Part shown: positions 11,620 through 24,466 of the stretch, piece by piece
Layout: the number at the start of each line of letters is the position of its first letter
Numbering within the stretch: the stretch's first letter is position 1
Assembly (NCBI GenBank): GCA_029945375.1
Contig: CM057067.1
Span: forward strand, 868,001-932,000
Length of the DNA stretch: 64,000 nucleotides
Origin: Agaricus subrufescens
Lineage: Eukaryota; Basidiomycota; Agaricomycetes; Agaricales; Agaricaceae
Reading direction: 5' to 3'
The notes under the pieces: generated by a model
What the model was told of the DNA's origin: nothing
Database searches by the model: none
The model's input: only the letters and a program-made list of their open reading frames with translations
Position numbers and translations under genes: made by a program

Positions 11620-12060
11620 CCTATGTAAGTCGCCCCACCGTAACTGAAACTCTACCGACTCGCGATCGAGAATTCGCGGTCTGAGGACCTGGCAAGTCTT
11701 GAGTAACATGCACAACTATGGTGGGTGAACTTTCGACTCGGGAAGAACCCTCGGACCTGTGGCAACTCACCTGAAACGGTGTCCGTCTTCTCTCACACTT
11801 GCGCTGGTACTGCGGGGTCGAGTCAAAACTCTGATCGGTGGACTCGGCCCGTGAGTCAGTCCATGGACTTTGAGCAGACAGATAAGAGCCTATCTGAGCC
11901 GCTAGTAATATTATGATACGCATGACGTCTCCCTATAACCCTTGAAGATAAACAATACTTGGAAGCGGGCGGCGGTTGTGTCAGGTAAAAAAACTTCCCA
12001 GACCCCAGGCTCGAGGCCTCAGGTTTCGGGATGTTCCATGATTTAATTTAAGTGAGGATG
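11620..12060. other. Non-coding stretch with repeated GACTCG words
   Basis: At least five GACTCG/CGAGTC words lie in 11660-11860, next to the 3' side of the hAT gene. They may be subterminal motifs of the hAT element or part of the Con-6 promoter. No matching inverted terminus was found beyond 15191, so element borders are not assigned. Confidence 0.3.
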
Positions 12061-12300
12061 GTATGGGCTGTTGCTCAAGCGCTCATATCTTAGAGAGAGA
12101 TCGGTGTGGCTCAGATTTCATTGAGATCCGTACCCACACACGCCAGGTTCCTGAACTCTTCCCTATTATTGATACAAGTTTTAAGGTATCGGACTTGTCC
12201 ATATAAGGTATATATATCACAGCTCGAGAAATCTGACAGAAACATTTATCTGCCAGGCCTAAGGTGTACTTGAAGATGCAGATGTCCAAATAGATAGATG

Positions 12301-15191
12301 TTAGTCGTAAAATAAAGTACCCAAATCCTCATCCTCATACTCGCACTCGTTCCCATCCTCGTCCTTGAAATCCTCCATCATGAGAATTCTAAGCATATCT
12401 GACTCCTTAATAAATCCAGACATACTCCATTCTCCAAGGCACATCAAAGCGCGTGTTGATTTTGGAGTAAGCCGACTCCGAGTATGTGACAACAGGTTAC
12501 GTCCTTCACGAAGAATGCGTTCAACCTCGGTTGACGTAGCTATACAAAAATATCAGAAAGACAAATAAACTTGAGTGGAAATACGGCAACGAACCGGGAA
12601 TTGTGAGGTAATCGATTGCCATCCGCGAAAGTCTTGGGAAGGTCCGCTCTTTGCTATTCCACCATTCGATAGGATTATTTACCGGCTCGATATCAGTGGA
12701 AAGGTATCGTTTAAGCTCGTCGTCGTCGCTTCTTGTTTCGGAAACAAGAGCGCTAGTAAATGAATTAAAATCAAACATATTTTGATCCTGAGTATCTCGT
12801 TGCCTTTGAGCGCTTGATACAGTCTGATCCACAGAGATGCTAAGTTGGCTTCATGACAGTAAAAGGAAGATACGTACTTGTGGGTGCTTTACAGCTTGAA
12901 TAGGTGTAGATTTAGTGGAAAGAGGAGTATGGGCATAAGAAGTTTCCCACTGATTCTCGAGCATTGCTCTTGACCCTTCAATCCATCTTTCGTCGCTGCC
13001 TGTCTGTTTGAAGTATCTGAGTTTATGGCGTGGGTTCAGAACTACCCAAAATGTTATTTTCGTTGTAGGCTAGAAGGTATCACTCACTGGTGGAAATTCT
13101 GTAAACCTTGGATGCATTAGCTTTGTTCTGATACCACTCGAGGGTCTTCATTCCGGGTCTCAGAGCCGTGAGAATGATGTCGGAAAATCTGCAAGTTGAA
13201 TTCTGGGCCGAAAGAAGATTGTGTATGCGGTCCATAGTCGGAATTACATCTGCAACACTAGTAGTATTACGAGAGGCATAGACAGTGGCCTCTTTGAAGA
13301 TCTTTCCATACGATTAAGCATTTCGAGACTCCGACAGAGAAATTGATGGCTTACGCACCTTGAGAACATCACACAGTTCCTCAGCCAATTTCCATTCCAT
13401 ATCACTCAACTGAAAGCCGTTTAACTCGACTTCATTATTTAGCATAACCGTGAGGGCAGGTCTGTATTCGATAGCCAAGCGTAGCATGTCATAGGTGGAG
13501 TTCCACCGGGTCGCCAAGTCACAGGGTATCGTTCTGACCGGTAAGCCTTGACTCGATACAACTTTATTCCATCGTTGTCGAAGACTAGTTGATTTCTTAA
13601 TAGAACACACAGCGTTACGAAGCTGCGTGATGGGTCAAGCTCTGCATCTGGGAAGAGAATGATGGTAACTACCTTAACCAACATCAAGCGGACAGGCTCG
13701 ATTTTCGTTCTTGCTCCCACTCCCGTGGGCTCTTCGATCCATCCCTCGATGTTGTCACTTTCTGTGTCGACGATTTCGGCTCCATTTATCCCTTTCCCTG
13801 GCCGTTGACTGTCAAATTGATTCAAAATGCTTTTGACGACAAGATTGATGATTTGCGCTAGACAGTAAACTCGCGCTTGCTTGCCGTGGTACCCTTTGAT
13901 CCAGTCGTCCAGTTCCGCCACCATAGTATCTTTATCATCCGCATTATCGCAAGTGATTGTGCTCAGCTGTCAAGCGGTGAGTAATACAGGGCGAGAAAAG
14001 TAGATCTCGTGCCCACTTTCTCTTCCACGCCGAAGTTCCTCAATATTTGCAGAAATTCGAATGCAAGATTCAAACCGTTATGTGATTTGGATACTTCGGT
14101 GAAGTCGAGAAACAACGAGGCGGGCTTTCCGCCCTCTTCGAGATGGACCGACACTGCCATGTACGGTACATTGTTTGGGGATGTCCATGCGCTGGTAGCG
14201 AAGCTAAGACGGCCAGGGTATTTCTGGAAATTGTGGGCGTTAATGCGGAGGGAAACATCTATCCTGTGACTCACTTGAAGAACTGCTGCGATCCGTTGCT
14301 GGCAGCTTACAAAAACTCTTTGAACATCACGAGCGATAGTCATTGGAGAAGGGATCCACATATGAGGTCGACCAGTCTTCATCAGCCCCAGAAAGCCGTG
14401 GTCCTGCACGATATTGAAAGGATGCTTCGAATGAGACACCCAACGGACTGCTTCAAGTCTGGGTAGATGTAAGTAAGGTGTCAAAATGCCGATAGAGCAT
14501 TCCTCACCGTATTTTAGCTGTATTATCAGGGCGGCTTGAATACGTTGATTTTCTTGCACCGTCAGTACCAACCCAATCCATGGCTGTACCAACTTGCCCC
14601 CCAGTCCCGTTTCCCTTTGAATCAGAAAGCGTCATGGGAACCCTTTTTGCAGACGCTGACCGGGCCCTCTTGACAGCCTGCTCTCCCCAGCACACTACAG
14701 CATGTTTGTGCAGGTTACCAGTGGATCGAGCGTCCTGTGTATCAAGATAGCGCCTGACCCGTCGGGGATTCTGCCCCCTTCCGAGGCATATCGGGGCTGA
14801 ACAGATGAATTCGTGACAACGACGGCCATTGACCACAGATATGATGGGTTTTTGTTGGAAAAAAGCATAGATTGGTGCACTCCAGTCCTTTTGCAGCCGT
14901 TCTGTTGTATATACACGTCCAGGTTAGTCGCTCCGTCTGGCAAGCCCGATTGAGGTACTTACCAAGCTCTTCTTCTGCCGTTTCGACTCCGGTAGCATCG
15001 GCATCGGCATCCAGTTCATCCTCTTCAACTTCCATAGCCCCCGTAGTTTCACTTTCAGAATCATATACCCCAGCACTATACCAAATGTTGGGTTTGGTTA
15101 TGCCGGGATACCCATTAAGTGACTGAGTCTTGTGTTTTTTCGGAGCAGGGTCTGTGCAAAGTCCTTCTTCTCGCAGGTGGAGGCGTTTCAT
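12301..15191 (-). CDS. hAT-family transposase, ten exons
   Basis: The gene joins in frame over ten exons: 15191-14963, 14901-14508, 14458-14275, 14223-14017, 13966-13673, 13622-13359, 13301-13088, 13041-12878, 12823-12595 and 12539-12301. All nine introns are 46-61 nt, and the product is 805 aa. In order it shows an acidic N-terminus, a BED-type zinc finger (GRRCHEFIC, then GNLHKHAVVCWG), the RNase H-like core (PGRLSFATSAWTSPN, then TCDNADDKDTM) and the hAT C-terminal dimerisation region (PIEWWNSKE, then IDYLTIPATSTEVERI). The first catalytic Asp of the usual ATDAWTS motif is Ser here (codon 14193-14191). The protein may therefore be inactive, despite an intact frame. Terminal inverted repeats were not located. 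Confidence 0.88.
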
Positions 15192-18100
15192 GAGAGTGCT
15201 AGGTTCGTGAGGGGAGGGTAAGAAAGTGAGGGCTTTTTGGGGCTATCGCGAGTTTCATTGCTTTCAATAAATCTCCTGTTTCTATTATCATTGACATGAG
15301 TATTTCATATGTCATTGTCGGCATCAATATCGACCATCAGTATCTTCATCGACTACCCGTTTGCGCACTGCTAAATAAGTCTAGTCGTCTAAACCGGAGT
15401 GACGGATACGAGACCTTGATCCGTACCCGCACACTTAATATGAATGTTAATATCTGTACACCCGCGGGTCTGACTATCGCCCGCCGATAGCTAATGGGGT
15501 TGTACCGCAATGTGTTCACATGAGGTGAAAACGCAGTGGCGCTCCTTAGGGGGCCGGTCATGGGTAGGATTCATTTCCGGTCACACGAGGGTGGTGGTAT
15601 CAGTGGAGTTGTGTTCATTTTTAGTGCTTTGCTGGAACTTCGGTCCTGTTCACAGCTGTCTAACTGACAATCATTTCCCTGACAGATACGTGTGCTATGC
15701 TAGATTAGGCAAGATCGACACCCAAAAAGGACATTTGGCTCGGTACGCTATCTGTTCTAACTTAAATACGATTACAAAGGGTCAGAATCGGGTCGTCGTA
15801 GCTTCCTTGATCAGATCTAGTTTCATTCAGGCTCACACCTATTCATCCGGTGGTCCTCTTTCTTTGTTCTGCTGTTCCACAGTTGATAACTACTTATAGG
15901 ATTTTTCAGCGGCTTTATGGCGTCGAGACTCGGTATTTCCTCCGGTTTAATTTCCGTTGGCAACATTGGGTTACGGGCGACCAGTGACAGATTGACCACC
16001 AAGTCACGGCGCGTAGATTGCCGAGGGGGATGCAGTCTAAAATTTCGTCATCTACTAACCATACATGGTTTGTGAGAGCTTGGCAACACCTTGTGACTTT
16101 CCAGTGACTGGCTGTGATTGCAACTTATTTATGTTCTTCGGGACCTCGGCGCTCGTTGGACGGAATCTGCATACCAGTCTCTACTCCACCCGTCATTACA
16201 CTGATAGAGTGCTTTCGTCGGTACAGCAGACTCGCCACTTTACACCTACACAAATACACAAGATGCTTGATTACCTTTGGGCTTGAATCACATGTGCGAT
16301 CAGGGCGGGCAAGTTAGCTTGTCATCTGCGATTAGGATCTCCTCGTATATAAATCTCATTCCATTTGTCGATTACCTGCTCGACAGTCTGTCATTCTGTC
16401 GTTTGTTGGGACACAAATTTCACGAAACGAAGGGCAATAAGGGTGCAGTTCTTCGTCAGCCGCCCTATCTTCTGGTCATCACTTTCCTACCGTAGGTCGC
16501 TTAACGAGCCTGATTCACAAAGGCCGAAGGTGAACCTGTGTTGAGAACGCCGCATTATTCTATCTCGTTCCAGGGTGCCACTTCAAACCGATCGATGTGT
16601 CCTGTGGCGCTCGGCTCTTGTTCGCGATGTGCCTGAGGAACATCCACGGGCGTTTGTCGTCGGTTCGCCACTGACTTCACGGGCTCGGGCTGACTGGAAA
16701 ACGAGCTAATCTATTGTGGCACGCATTCTATACCATCCAACAAGCTTTGAAATTTTCTCGGCTCATGTCGGCCAAATAGCGCTGTTAAAATCTAGGAAAT
16801 GCCAAGAAAATGCACTCGGGCTGTGACCCCGAAGAGTTGGCGATGATGGCGCTTAACTCGTGTACCTCCAAGGTACGTTGTAACCTTAAAATGAGAACCG
16901 AACGCCATCAAAATTTACTCGATCTCCTTTTTCTTGACAGGATGTTTGACCTTGCCTGAGGAATCCTGGTTGTCAACGACTGAGGTAGGTAGACATGATT
17001 ATACAGATTTTTTATTCCGAAAGGCCCTGGCCCAGAGTATATTTTTAATCGTCATTGCATACTGTAAGGCACCCGAATAGAGTTTTCTTGGGACACTGAA
17101 CGTTTTGGCTCATTCAATGCAGAAAATCGCCTGAAATTTAATCTTGGCCTGATCAATACTATTTGCCAAGAAAGAAATAGTCCAATTTCCGTAACGCTCT
17201 GGTTTGGAGAGCCTACTGCCCAGAGTCAGTATTGTCTCTTAGTGCACTCTTAGTGCGCTCGGGTGCGCCCCCCGGGCATGCTCGGTAGGTAAAAATCTTT
17301 GTGACCCTTTGTCTAGCAATATCTTCTCAGACCAAATATCCTGCATCAGCTTCTGCACCACACTAATGTTCGTCAGCCTTGTCTCCAAAAGTCCTATGAT
17401 CCGATGAGATTGGCGAATGAAAAATAGCAATACAAGAATAACATCATGTTTGTCACGGTCGAGTAAACATCTCGAACACTGACAATTGAGAGTGAATCGC
17501 AAATACGATCGAACGATCTCTAGTGCATGCGTCATGCCGCACATCAGACGAGCAATACATATATAAATGATACAGGCGTGCAGTGAAACAGAATGGAGAA
17601 GTCAAAATGCGGATGTGGGGGCCCATATAGAATTCTCATATCACTCATTCGTCCGGGCGCTTTTGTCACAGTCCGGTTATCCGTCCAATCGGATCCACGA
17701 GGATCATCACTATTCATAACATTTGTCAAGCAAGTCAAAAACGCATCATCATTTATTAAAACCAAGTGGTCGTATATTGAAAGGGTGGGAAACTTCATCT
17801 AAAACAGAAATAGGAACACTAAAGTGTCAGCGCAACGACAGGGAACCAAATCACCGACGGTTCCATGATGGATATTAAAACAGAACTCCGAGGAAAGTAT
17901 TCTGCCACCAGAGGCGGTGAATTCATACCATGAATGATGAAATAGTCAAGATCCCAGGCGATCTAAACAGAGCGGAAGACAAAACTAGCCGCTCTGAATT
18001 ACGCGACACCCCCCCTTTACGGTGATGCGACTTAGCGATTAATTAAACCATAAGTGGCCTAGACAAGCCAGCCAGTCAGATGGTTGGATAAATGGAGGGT

Positions 18101-18929
18101 GGGAGAGGGAAGCAGTCAGAAGGGCAAGTGATGACAGATGCCGATGAAGTGGCATCATTCAGACGAGGTGAAGAAGACCTTCGAAGCTCGACGTGACTCT
18201 CGGGATTCACGACCTCCAGCATGAAACAGTGATGCAATGTTCGTGAACTTGACTAGGGCCTTGCTAGTGCCCATGCGCTCAGGAAGCGGGGATACCCGAT
18301 TAACAGCAGTGTATATAAATATAGACTAACCATTTAGGCTATTGCGGTAAAGAGATCAGCGACTCGGTCATCTTGTGATCTTATACCCCACTTATACCCC
18401 AAGCTCAACAGTTTCGGGTTTTCAAGGGCTTGACATGAGTGAATTTATGGAGGGTTTTAAAATAAGATAGACACTGGAGATTATCTTCAGTGCGAGGTAG
18501 ACGGTCATCGTATCCCTTTCCATGAACTGCCCTCGTAATCCCTTCACGTCACCTCCGACTCGCCAACATTGTGATATCCTCTTGGATAGCCTACAAGCTC
18601 ATAATTATCTTTCTCTGGCCGGAGATACATCCCCGCCCCATTGATCTCAACATTCACTGGATGACTCGCCGCAGCTCTGGATTTCTAAAATCGTAACACT
18701 TTACAGGAAATGTTTCGTACGACGGAACAATCCGTTCCCCAAAATAAGCGACGTCATCAGCTGATCTTGAAACCGCAACTTACTAAACCTTAAACCTGCA
18801 GAGGGTCCTCCCTCCTCCCTCGTGGAATTCTAAACACTATAGACTAACTGTAGAATTCGGCTAGTTGAGAGCTGCATCACCTTTACGGTATATTGGTTGA
18901 ATGACCGGGCCATTTCAGTTCAATTCGCC
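15192..18929. other. Long stretch without a recognised gene
   Basis: Only short frames occur. The longest compact one, minus 17544-17239 (101 aa), has no recognisable motif or splice partners. A CAGTGGCG word at 15534 and CGCCACTG at 16666 do not share flanking duplications. I see no RNA gene. Sequence at 15340-15490 is rich in ACCCGC/CGGGTC words, which could be the 5' subterminal part of the hAT element. Confidence 0.4.
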
Positions 18930-19460
18930 TCAATCCGGATTGGGAAAGGACAAATGGCGCCTAAGTCGATCTATGTTTACATTTAGAAAGTAGTCTGTGG
19001 TTTCACGTAATTCAAGTCAGCGCACAGAGTCCGCAATTCTAAACTCTGTGGCAGGGCATCCTTTTAGCACATGGTTTGCGCATATTTCGCGTGAACGCAG
19101 TAGGCAGTTCGAACCTTATTGAGGTTTACAGCACAGTATGCATATCTGAGTCCCAGGGCGGGCCATCCATTTAGAGCATGATCTGTGGTTTCACATATTT
19201 CAAGTGAACGCAGTTCAAAACTGAGTGAAATTTACAACTAATTTAGGATTTAGGCTAAATACTATGGCCAGTCATCCATATATGCCAGCGAGCTGCGTCT
19301 GGAACTCAAGATGAGGATTTAGAAGGGAAATCTGAATCACGCGGTAAGTCAACTGGTCACAAATTTAGAAATGAACAGTGGCCTACGGTTTAACATAACA
19401 TACGTGGGTAAGCCTAAGCCCGAGACCCACTAGGTTTGAAACGAATTCGATGTCGAAAGG
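18930..19460. repeat. Degenerate tandem repeat
   Basis: Three to four diverged copies of a ~110-150 bp unit share a core of the type ATTTAGARNATGRTCTGTGGTT followed by TTTCA and GTGAACGCAG. Cores lie near 18985, 19065, 19175 and 19370. They are non-coding and there is no open frame across units. Confidence 0.45.
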
Positions 19461-20039
19461 TCATCAATTCACTACCCCTTCCACTTTATTGTCTCCAATC
19501 TCAAAAATTAGTCCCACTTTGGTATTCGACCCCACTAGCGTTATCTTTGTACCTATGACCGCATGACCTCGGCTCAGCCCCTTCTTCCACATGCCTCACA
19601 TCTCTGCCGAAGGTCTCCGGCCTCACCCCCGGATTGAATGACATGGGGATTTTTTTGGCCTTTGCCCCTTCTATCAGTTCTTTTCTTATTGCTACGTTTT
19701 TGTTAATATACTTGTTATATATAGTATACGGCAGATTAAATCCCGGTTTAAAAAAAAAAAAACCGTCAAACGTAGTCATGACGACGGTATGACCTCCAGG
19801 TGAATCTCTTTCTTTTGCGTGAGGCTCTTGGACTATCTCATCGACACGAAAAATCCCTCGGTTACACTCTACGCCATTCTTTGTCCTTATCAGTTGTATG
19901 CTATTCTACACCATCATCATTCTTTCTTGACCGGATCATCATCCGAGTCACCAATAATATTACCGTTCAATTCCTCCTTCACCTCACCTTCCACCCGACG
20001 TCAAATACTGTTGCCATATCGATGATTTACGGATGATTT

Positions 20040-21865
20040 ACCCATGTCAGTCTGATTGTGTGAGGTTTCTCAATTTATTCATCTTGTATACCGAGTGGCT
20101 CGGGTATGTACTCTTCATGTCCATCCCCGACGACCCCACTTTCAGGCTTGTAATGTTTTCACCGCTGGTATCACCACATACCTCCATCTTCATTTCACTG
20201 TCCCCGAAGTCAACTACAGTTGCCATGTAGATTTTTTTACTCATGTCAATCTAACTTGATAAGTATCTTCAATGTTCTCTCATCTGCACAACAAGTCGTT
20301 GTGTGATGTATCCCCCACCCTCAATTTCAAAATACACCTTTTAACAATATCTTCGCTACTGATATCACACCTACCCTAACTCCCACTTTACCACCCTCGG
20401 CATTCGATACAGCTTCCATGCCAACATTTGGCTCATGTCGGTCTAATGTGGTTAGGATTCTGAGTATTCTCATCTGCACGCCGAGTCGCTTAGGTACTTC
20501 TACTAGCATAATTTCCTCGTTGCTGATATCACAACCACCCTAACCTCCACTTCACCATCCTCGACGTTCGATACAGCTTCCATGTCAATGTTTTACTCAT
20601 GTCAATCTAATGTGATAGAGATCCCCAGTATTCTAGTCTGCACGCCAATTTGCTGAAGCGTGACCTATTCTTCATCTTCAAAATCTATCTTCGACGACAC
20701 CTTCCTCGTCACTGTTATTACCACCTACCCTAACCTCTACTTCACAGTGCTCGACAGTCGATACAGCTTCCGTGCCAATATTTTACTCATGTCAGTCTAA
20801 TGTGGTGAGATGTTGAATATTCTCATCTACACGCCGAGTCGCTTAAGTGTGACCTATTCTTCATCTTCAACATCTATCTTCGACGACAAGTTCCTCGGCA
20901 CTGATATCACCACTTACCCTGACCTCCACTTCACTATCCTCGACATTCGATACAGCTTCCGTGCCAATGTTTTTACCCATGTCAATCTAATGTGGTAAGG
21001 ATCCTCGGTATTCTCGTCTGCATGCTGATTCGCTCAGGTGTGACCTATTCTTCATCTTCAACATCTATCTTCGATGACAAGTTCCTCGGCACTGGTATCA
21101 CCACCTACCCTACCCTCTACTTCACCTCCCTCGACATTCGATACAGCTTCCGTGCCAGTGTTTTACTCATGTCAATCTAATGTGGCTCGGTAGTATTCTC
21201 GTCTGCACCCCAATTCGCTTAGGTGTGACCTATTCTTCATCTTCAAATCCATCTTCTACTACTACAACTTCCTTGGCACTGTCATCACCACCTACCCAGA
21301 TCTCTACTTCACAGTCCTCGACACTCAATAAGTTTAAATGTCGATATTTTACTCATGTCAATCGCAAGGTGTGAGGATCCTCGATAGTATTCTCACCTGT
21401 ACACCAAGTCGCTTGGGTGATCTACTCCTCATCATCATTCATGTTCAAAATCTATCTTCTCTACTCAAGGTCCTAGCCACTGATATCACCACCTACCCTT
21501 ACTCTCCACTTGACCGTCCCCGACATCAAATACAGTTGTCATGTCGATAGGTTTACCCATGTCAGATCTAATAGTGTGAAATTACGGGATTATCTCATGT
21601 GCACAGTGAGTCGCTCTGGGATCGATTTCTCGTAACTCCATTCTCAGCAAGTTCATCTTCTCCAATATTATCATCTTTCTCAACGTCGTCATCGTCATCC
21701 TGCGACCCAGTTTACTCATATCGAGTCACTAAGAGCTATTTCTCATCTTCATCGTCTCCATTCTCAACAAATCCATCTTCTCCAATATCATCATCATCAT
21801 CATCGTCATCTTCAACGTCGTCATCGCCATCTTACAACCCAATTTGCTCATTGAGTCATTAGGAT
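20040..21865. repeat. ~190 bp tandem array derived from the ORC3 3' end
   Basis: Nine plus-strand anchors of the form CATGTCARTCTAATGTG lie at 20043, 20242, 20434, 20598, 20788, 20978, 21168, 21354 and 21558, a period mostly of 186-204 bp. Each unit contains CTTCATCTTCAACATCTATC-like and CACTGATATCACCACC-like text. On the minus strand this matches the acidic C-terminus and stop of ORC3 (DDIGDDKLVENEDEEEEE). Units at 21700-21850 are closest to the gene and most similar to it. The array is not open across units on either strand. Confidence 0.75.
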
Positions 21866-24376
21866 CTATTCCTCTTCTTCTTCATCTTCATTCTCAACAA
21901 GTTTATCGTCTCCAATATCATCATCTTCCTGTCCGTCATCGTCAATATCAACATCCACATCGTCATCAACAATCCCCAACCCAAATTCATCTCCACCATC
22001 ACCCCCGGCTTCTTCCACCTCCACTTCATCGTCTACAATATCAAAAACAGTCCTGACAACATGCTCTTTCCTCCTCCCAGTATGTTTCAAGAAACCTAGA
22101 TAATCCAGTTCATGTAATGAACGAATAAATCGTGCTTGAATTTCTTGTTGATACGATTCATCGTCTATTATCGGTTCTTCTTTACGTTCTTCCTCGTCTT
22201 CGGAGGAGGCGGAGTCGATTTGGTGCTGTTCTTTTTCTTTACCTTTACCTTTCTTCGTCGGAGAGCTTTTCGACTTGGCTTTCCCTTTTCTTGACCCTTT
22301 CCTTTTAGGCGTTTTGCCTTTTGTTTTCTTCTTCTGTCGCGCTTCGGTCTCGGCTTTTCGTTTGACCTCTTCTTCACTTCTTTGAGTCTCTAAAACGATT
22401 TTGAAACTTTGATACCAGTCGTAGATGTTTATCAATTTTCCGGCTCCGTTCATGTATCGATTGAATAGGATTGATGTGTCAGGGAGTTCGTGAATTGCTG
22501 TTGGTGTTGTGTCCTGGTCTTGGTTATTAGTGTTGTCGAAGGTGTGCTTGGGTGAAGAGGATGCGAGTTGAACGTGAGTAGATTCGAGTTGCGCTTGGAT
22601 TTCGGATACGGTGGGTGATAGTGTACCGTCGATGTGCTCTGTGGTATCTTCGTCCTCGTCGGTCTGAGAGTATCTAGTGGGTATTGGAATAGGTAGAGTG
22701 AAATCGTGAGGGTGGAGGAGACCGTTGATTATTGATGCTCGGATGGAAGGGTTTAGAAGCTGTATCGTGGAAAAATGTTATTTGGATTGTCAGATAGAGA
22801 GGGGAGGGAGACAGACTTCGGTTGGGAATGGCGTTGAACCTGTGTACCATATATCCCATAGAGGTGAACGATCGAGTGGTTGTAATAGGTTCCTAGAAAT
22901 ATTTCTATCAGGATAAAGTATCAACGGAGAAAAGAAGGATGCCCTACGTCAATTGTTGCACCAACCAATCTGCAAATTCACCCGTATTCAACTCTTCATC
23001 ACCCTCCATTTCCACTTTCTGAACAATGTCACCAATAAAACTCATCGCATCTCCCTGACTTTTTTGGATCTCTCGTGGAAGTGAAAGATAGATATCGTTT
23101 ACTGAAATTACCAATTCTTGGAATGTTTCTTGTCGAAGTTTGCTGACGTACATCGCTATGATATTGATCTCTCTGCTAATCTGGCCACGCAGAGCGTTGA
23201 TCATGGGTTTTGTCAGTCCTTGGACTTCCCAAAGTCGTATAGGTTTATATCCCTTTTTTACGAGAAAGGTGTATACTTCGATGAGTAATGTGAACCCCAA
23301 ACGAAAATTTTGATAATTTTGTGAAAAGGTTGAATGATGTTGGGTGAGGAGCGAGATTAAGGTTTTTTTTGATGAGAGGGAGGTAGAGAAGGGGAGATTT
23401 AATCGGGACGATAAGGATGAGAAAATTGGATTGTACGTCGCAGATTTGGTCGAAAGTGTTGTGGGGCTGTTGAGTATACTGAGAGGTTCGACGAGAAAAT
23501 GTTTCAGATAGGCAAGTTGAAGTGTTGTCAGAAGTGTGTCAATAGATGAATGGTGTCGTAAGAAGATGTCGATCAAGGATTCCAGTATTGTCGGTCCTAA
23601 GACTAAACCCGGTGCGAAAGAGGGATCGAAGAATGTTTTGAGTAGGAGATGTTCGATGAGGCGATTTGAATTGAGCTGGAGGGACGAGAATGGTTGGACA
23701 CGAAGTCGGCGTAGGGTGCTTCGCGAGTAAGTGTTGTGGATGAAGGAAGGTGTCGGTGGGGAACTGAGGAAGAGGAGAAAGACAAATGAGAGGGTGGGGA
23801 TTTTTGTACTGCAGATGTGTAATATATCTTGCATTAGAGCAACGTCGATTTGTTCAAAGTCGTGCAGAATAACGAGGAGGGGATCATCGGGAGTGAAAGA
23901 GTCTTCGAGTAGGTTAATATCGTAGGCGGCCAAGCGGCTCTTGGTAGGTTTATCACCAAGGAAGCCAGATATAAGGTTTCTCATGCCGACAGTGAGGCTG
24001 GGTATATCGGAAGGGTGGAGGGGTGAGGTGGCCACATTGTCGGGTAAGCTGTCAAGGACAGTGCCGATGAAGAGCGGTGACGCATTGTGGACGGCGATGG
24101 TCGGAAGCTCAAGGTACGGCAGGCCAGGAAGAACATTATCATAGGCAGTGGTAATGCCCCGGATGACTGAGGCAACGGCAGGAGCGTAGAGGCTGTCTAT
24201 TTCTGACCTGAGGCGAGCAGAACACTTGTCCCACGCAGCTCTGTACGCGTCCACGCAGGTATTTTCCTCGTCTTCGTCCTGAGGAGCATAAGGGATATAA
24301 AAGGCTGTCTGTGGATAATTGAGCTGCGAGACAGAGCACGCAAAAGACTTCACTGCACCTGGGAGGGATCATTCAT
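21866..24376 (-). CDS. ORC3: Origin recognition complex subunit 3
   Basis: Exons are 24376-24359, 24308-22948, 22892-22817 and 22759-21866, with introns of 50, 55 and 57 nt and all phases matching; the product is 782 aa. It starts MNDPSQ + TAFYIPYAPQDEDEE, the usual ORC3 opening. ORC3_N-like sequence follows, with FEQIDVALMQDILHICS in the region equivalent to an ATPase fold. A conserved IWYTGSTPFPTELLNPSIRA block comes next, and QARFIRSLHELDYLGFLKHT forms the C-terminal winged-helix part. A lysine-rich linker precedes it, and the end is strongly acidic. ORC3 is a core subunit of the nuclear complex that marks replication origins and helps load MCM2-7. It shares a 90 bp promoter with MCM4, and its 3' end has been amplified into a tandem array. 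Confidence 0.88.
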
Positions 24377-24466
24377 GAGAAGACTGCGGGAGTTGCCGAG
24401 GCCGGGCACGCGTCGCGACGCGCTCATTTTGTTTTGTTTTTGTTTTGTCTTTATTTTATCTCTGCC
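24377..24466. promoter_or_regulatory. Bidirectional ORC3/MCM4 promoter with MCB-like sites
   Basis: Only 90 bp separate the two start codons. They contain ACGCGT (24408-24413), the MluI cell-cycle box bound by MBF-type factors in yeasts, and a second ACGCG at 24418-24422. Together these form the 12 bp palindrome GCGTCGCGACGC (24410-24421). A T-rich tract follows on the MCM4 side. This suits G1/S co-expression of two licensing genes; factor binding is inferred. Confidence 0.65.

Noticed and set aside
15534..16673. CAGTGGCG at 15534 and CGCCACTG at 16666 as ends of a hAT-like element
   Set aside because: The inner sequences stop matching after 8 bp, and the 8 bp flanks (TGAAAACG versus ACTTCACG) are not a target duplication.
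20040..21600. CRISPR-like regular repeats
   Set aside because: Units are ~190 bp, diverged and derived from ORC3 coding text in a eukaryotic genome; there is no short repeat and spacer pattern.
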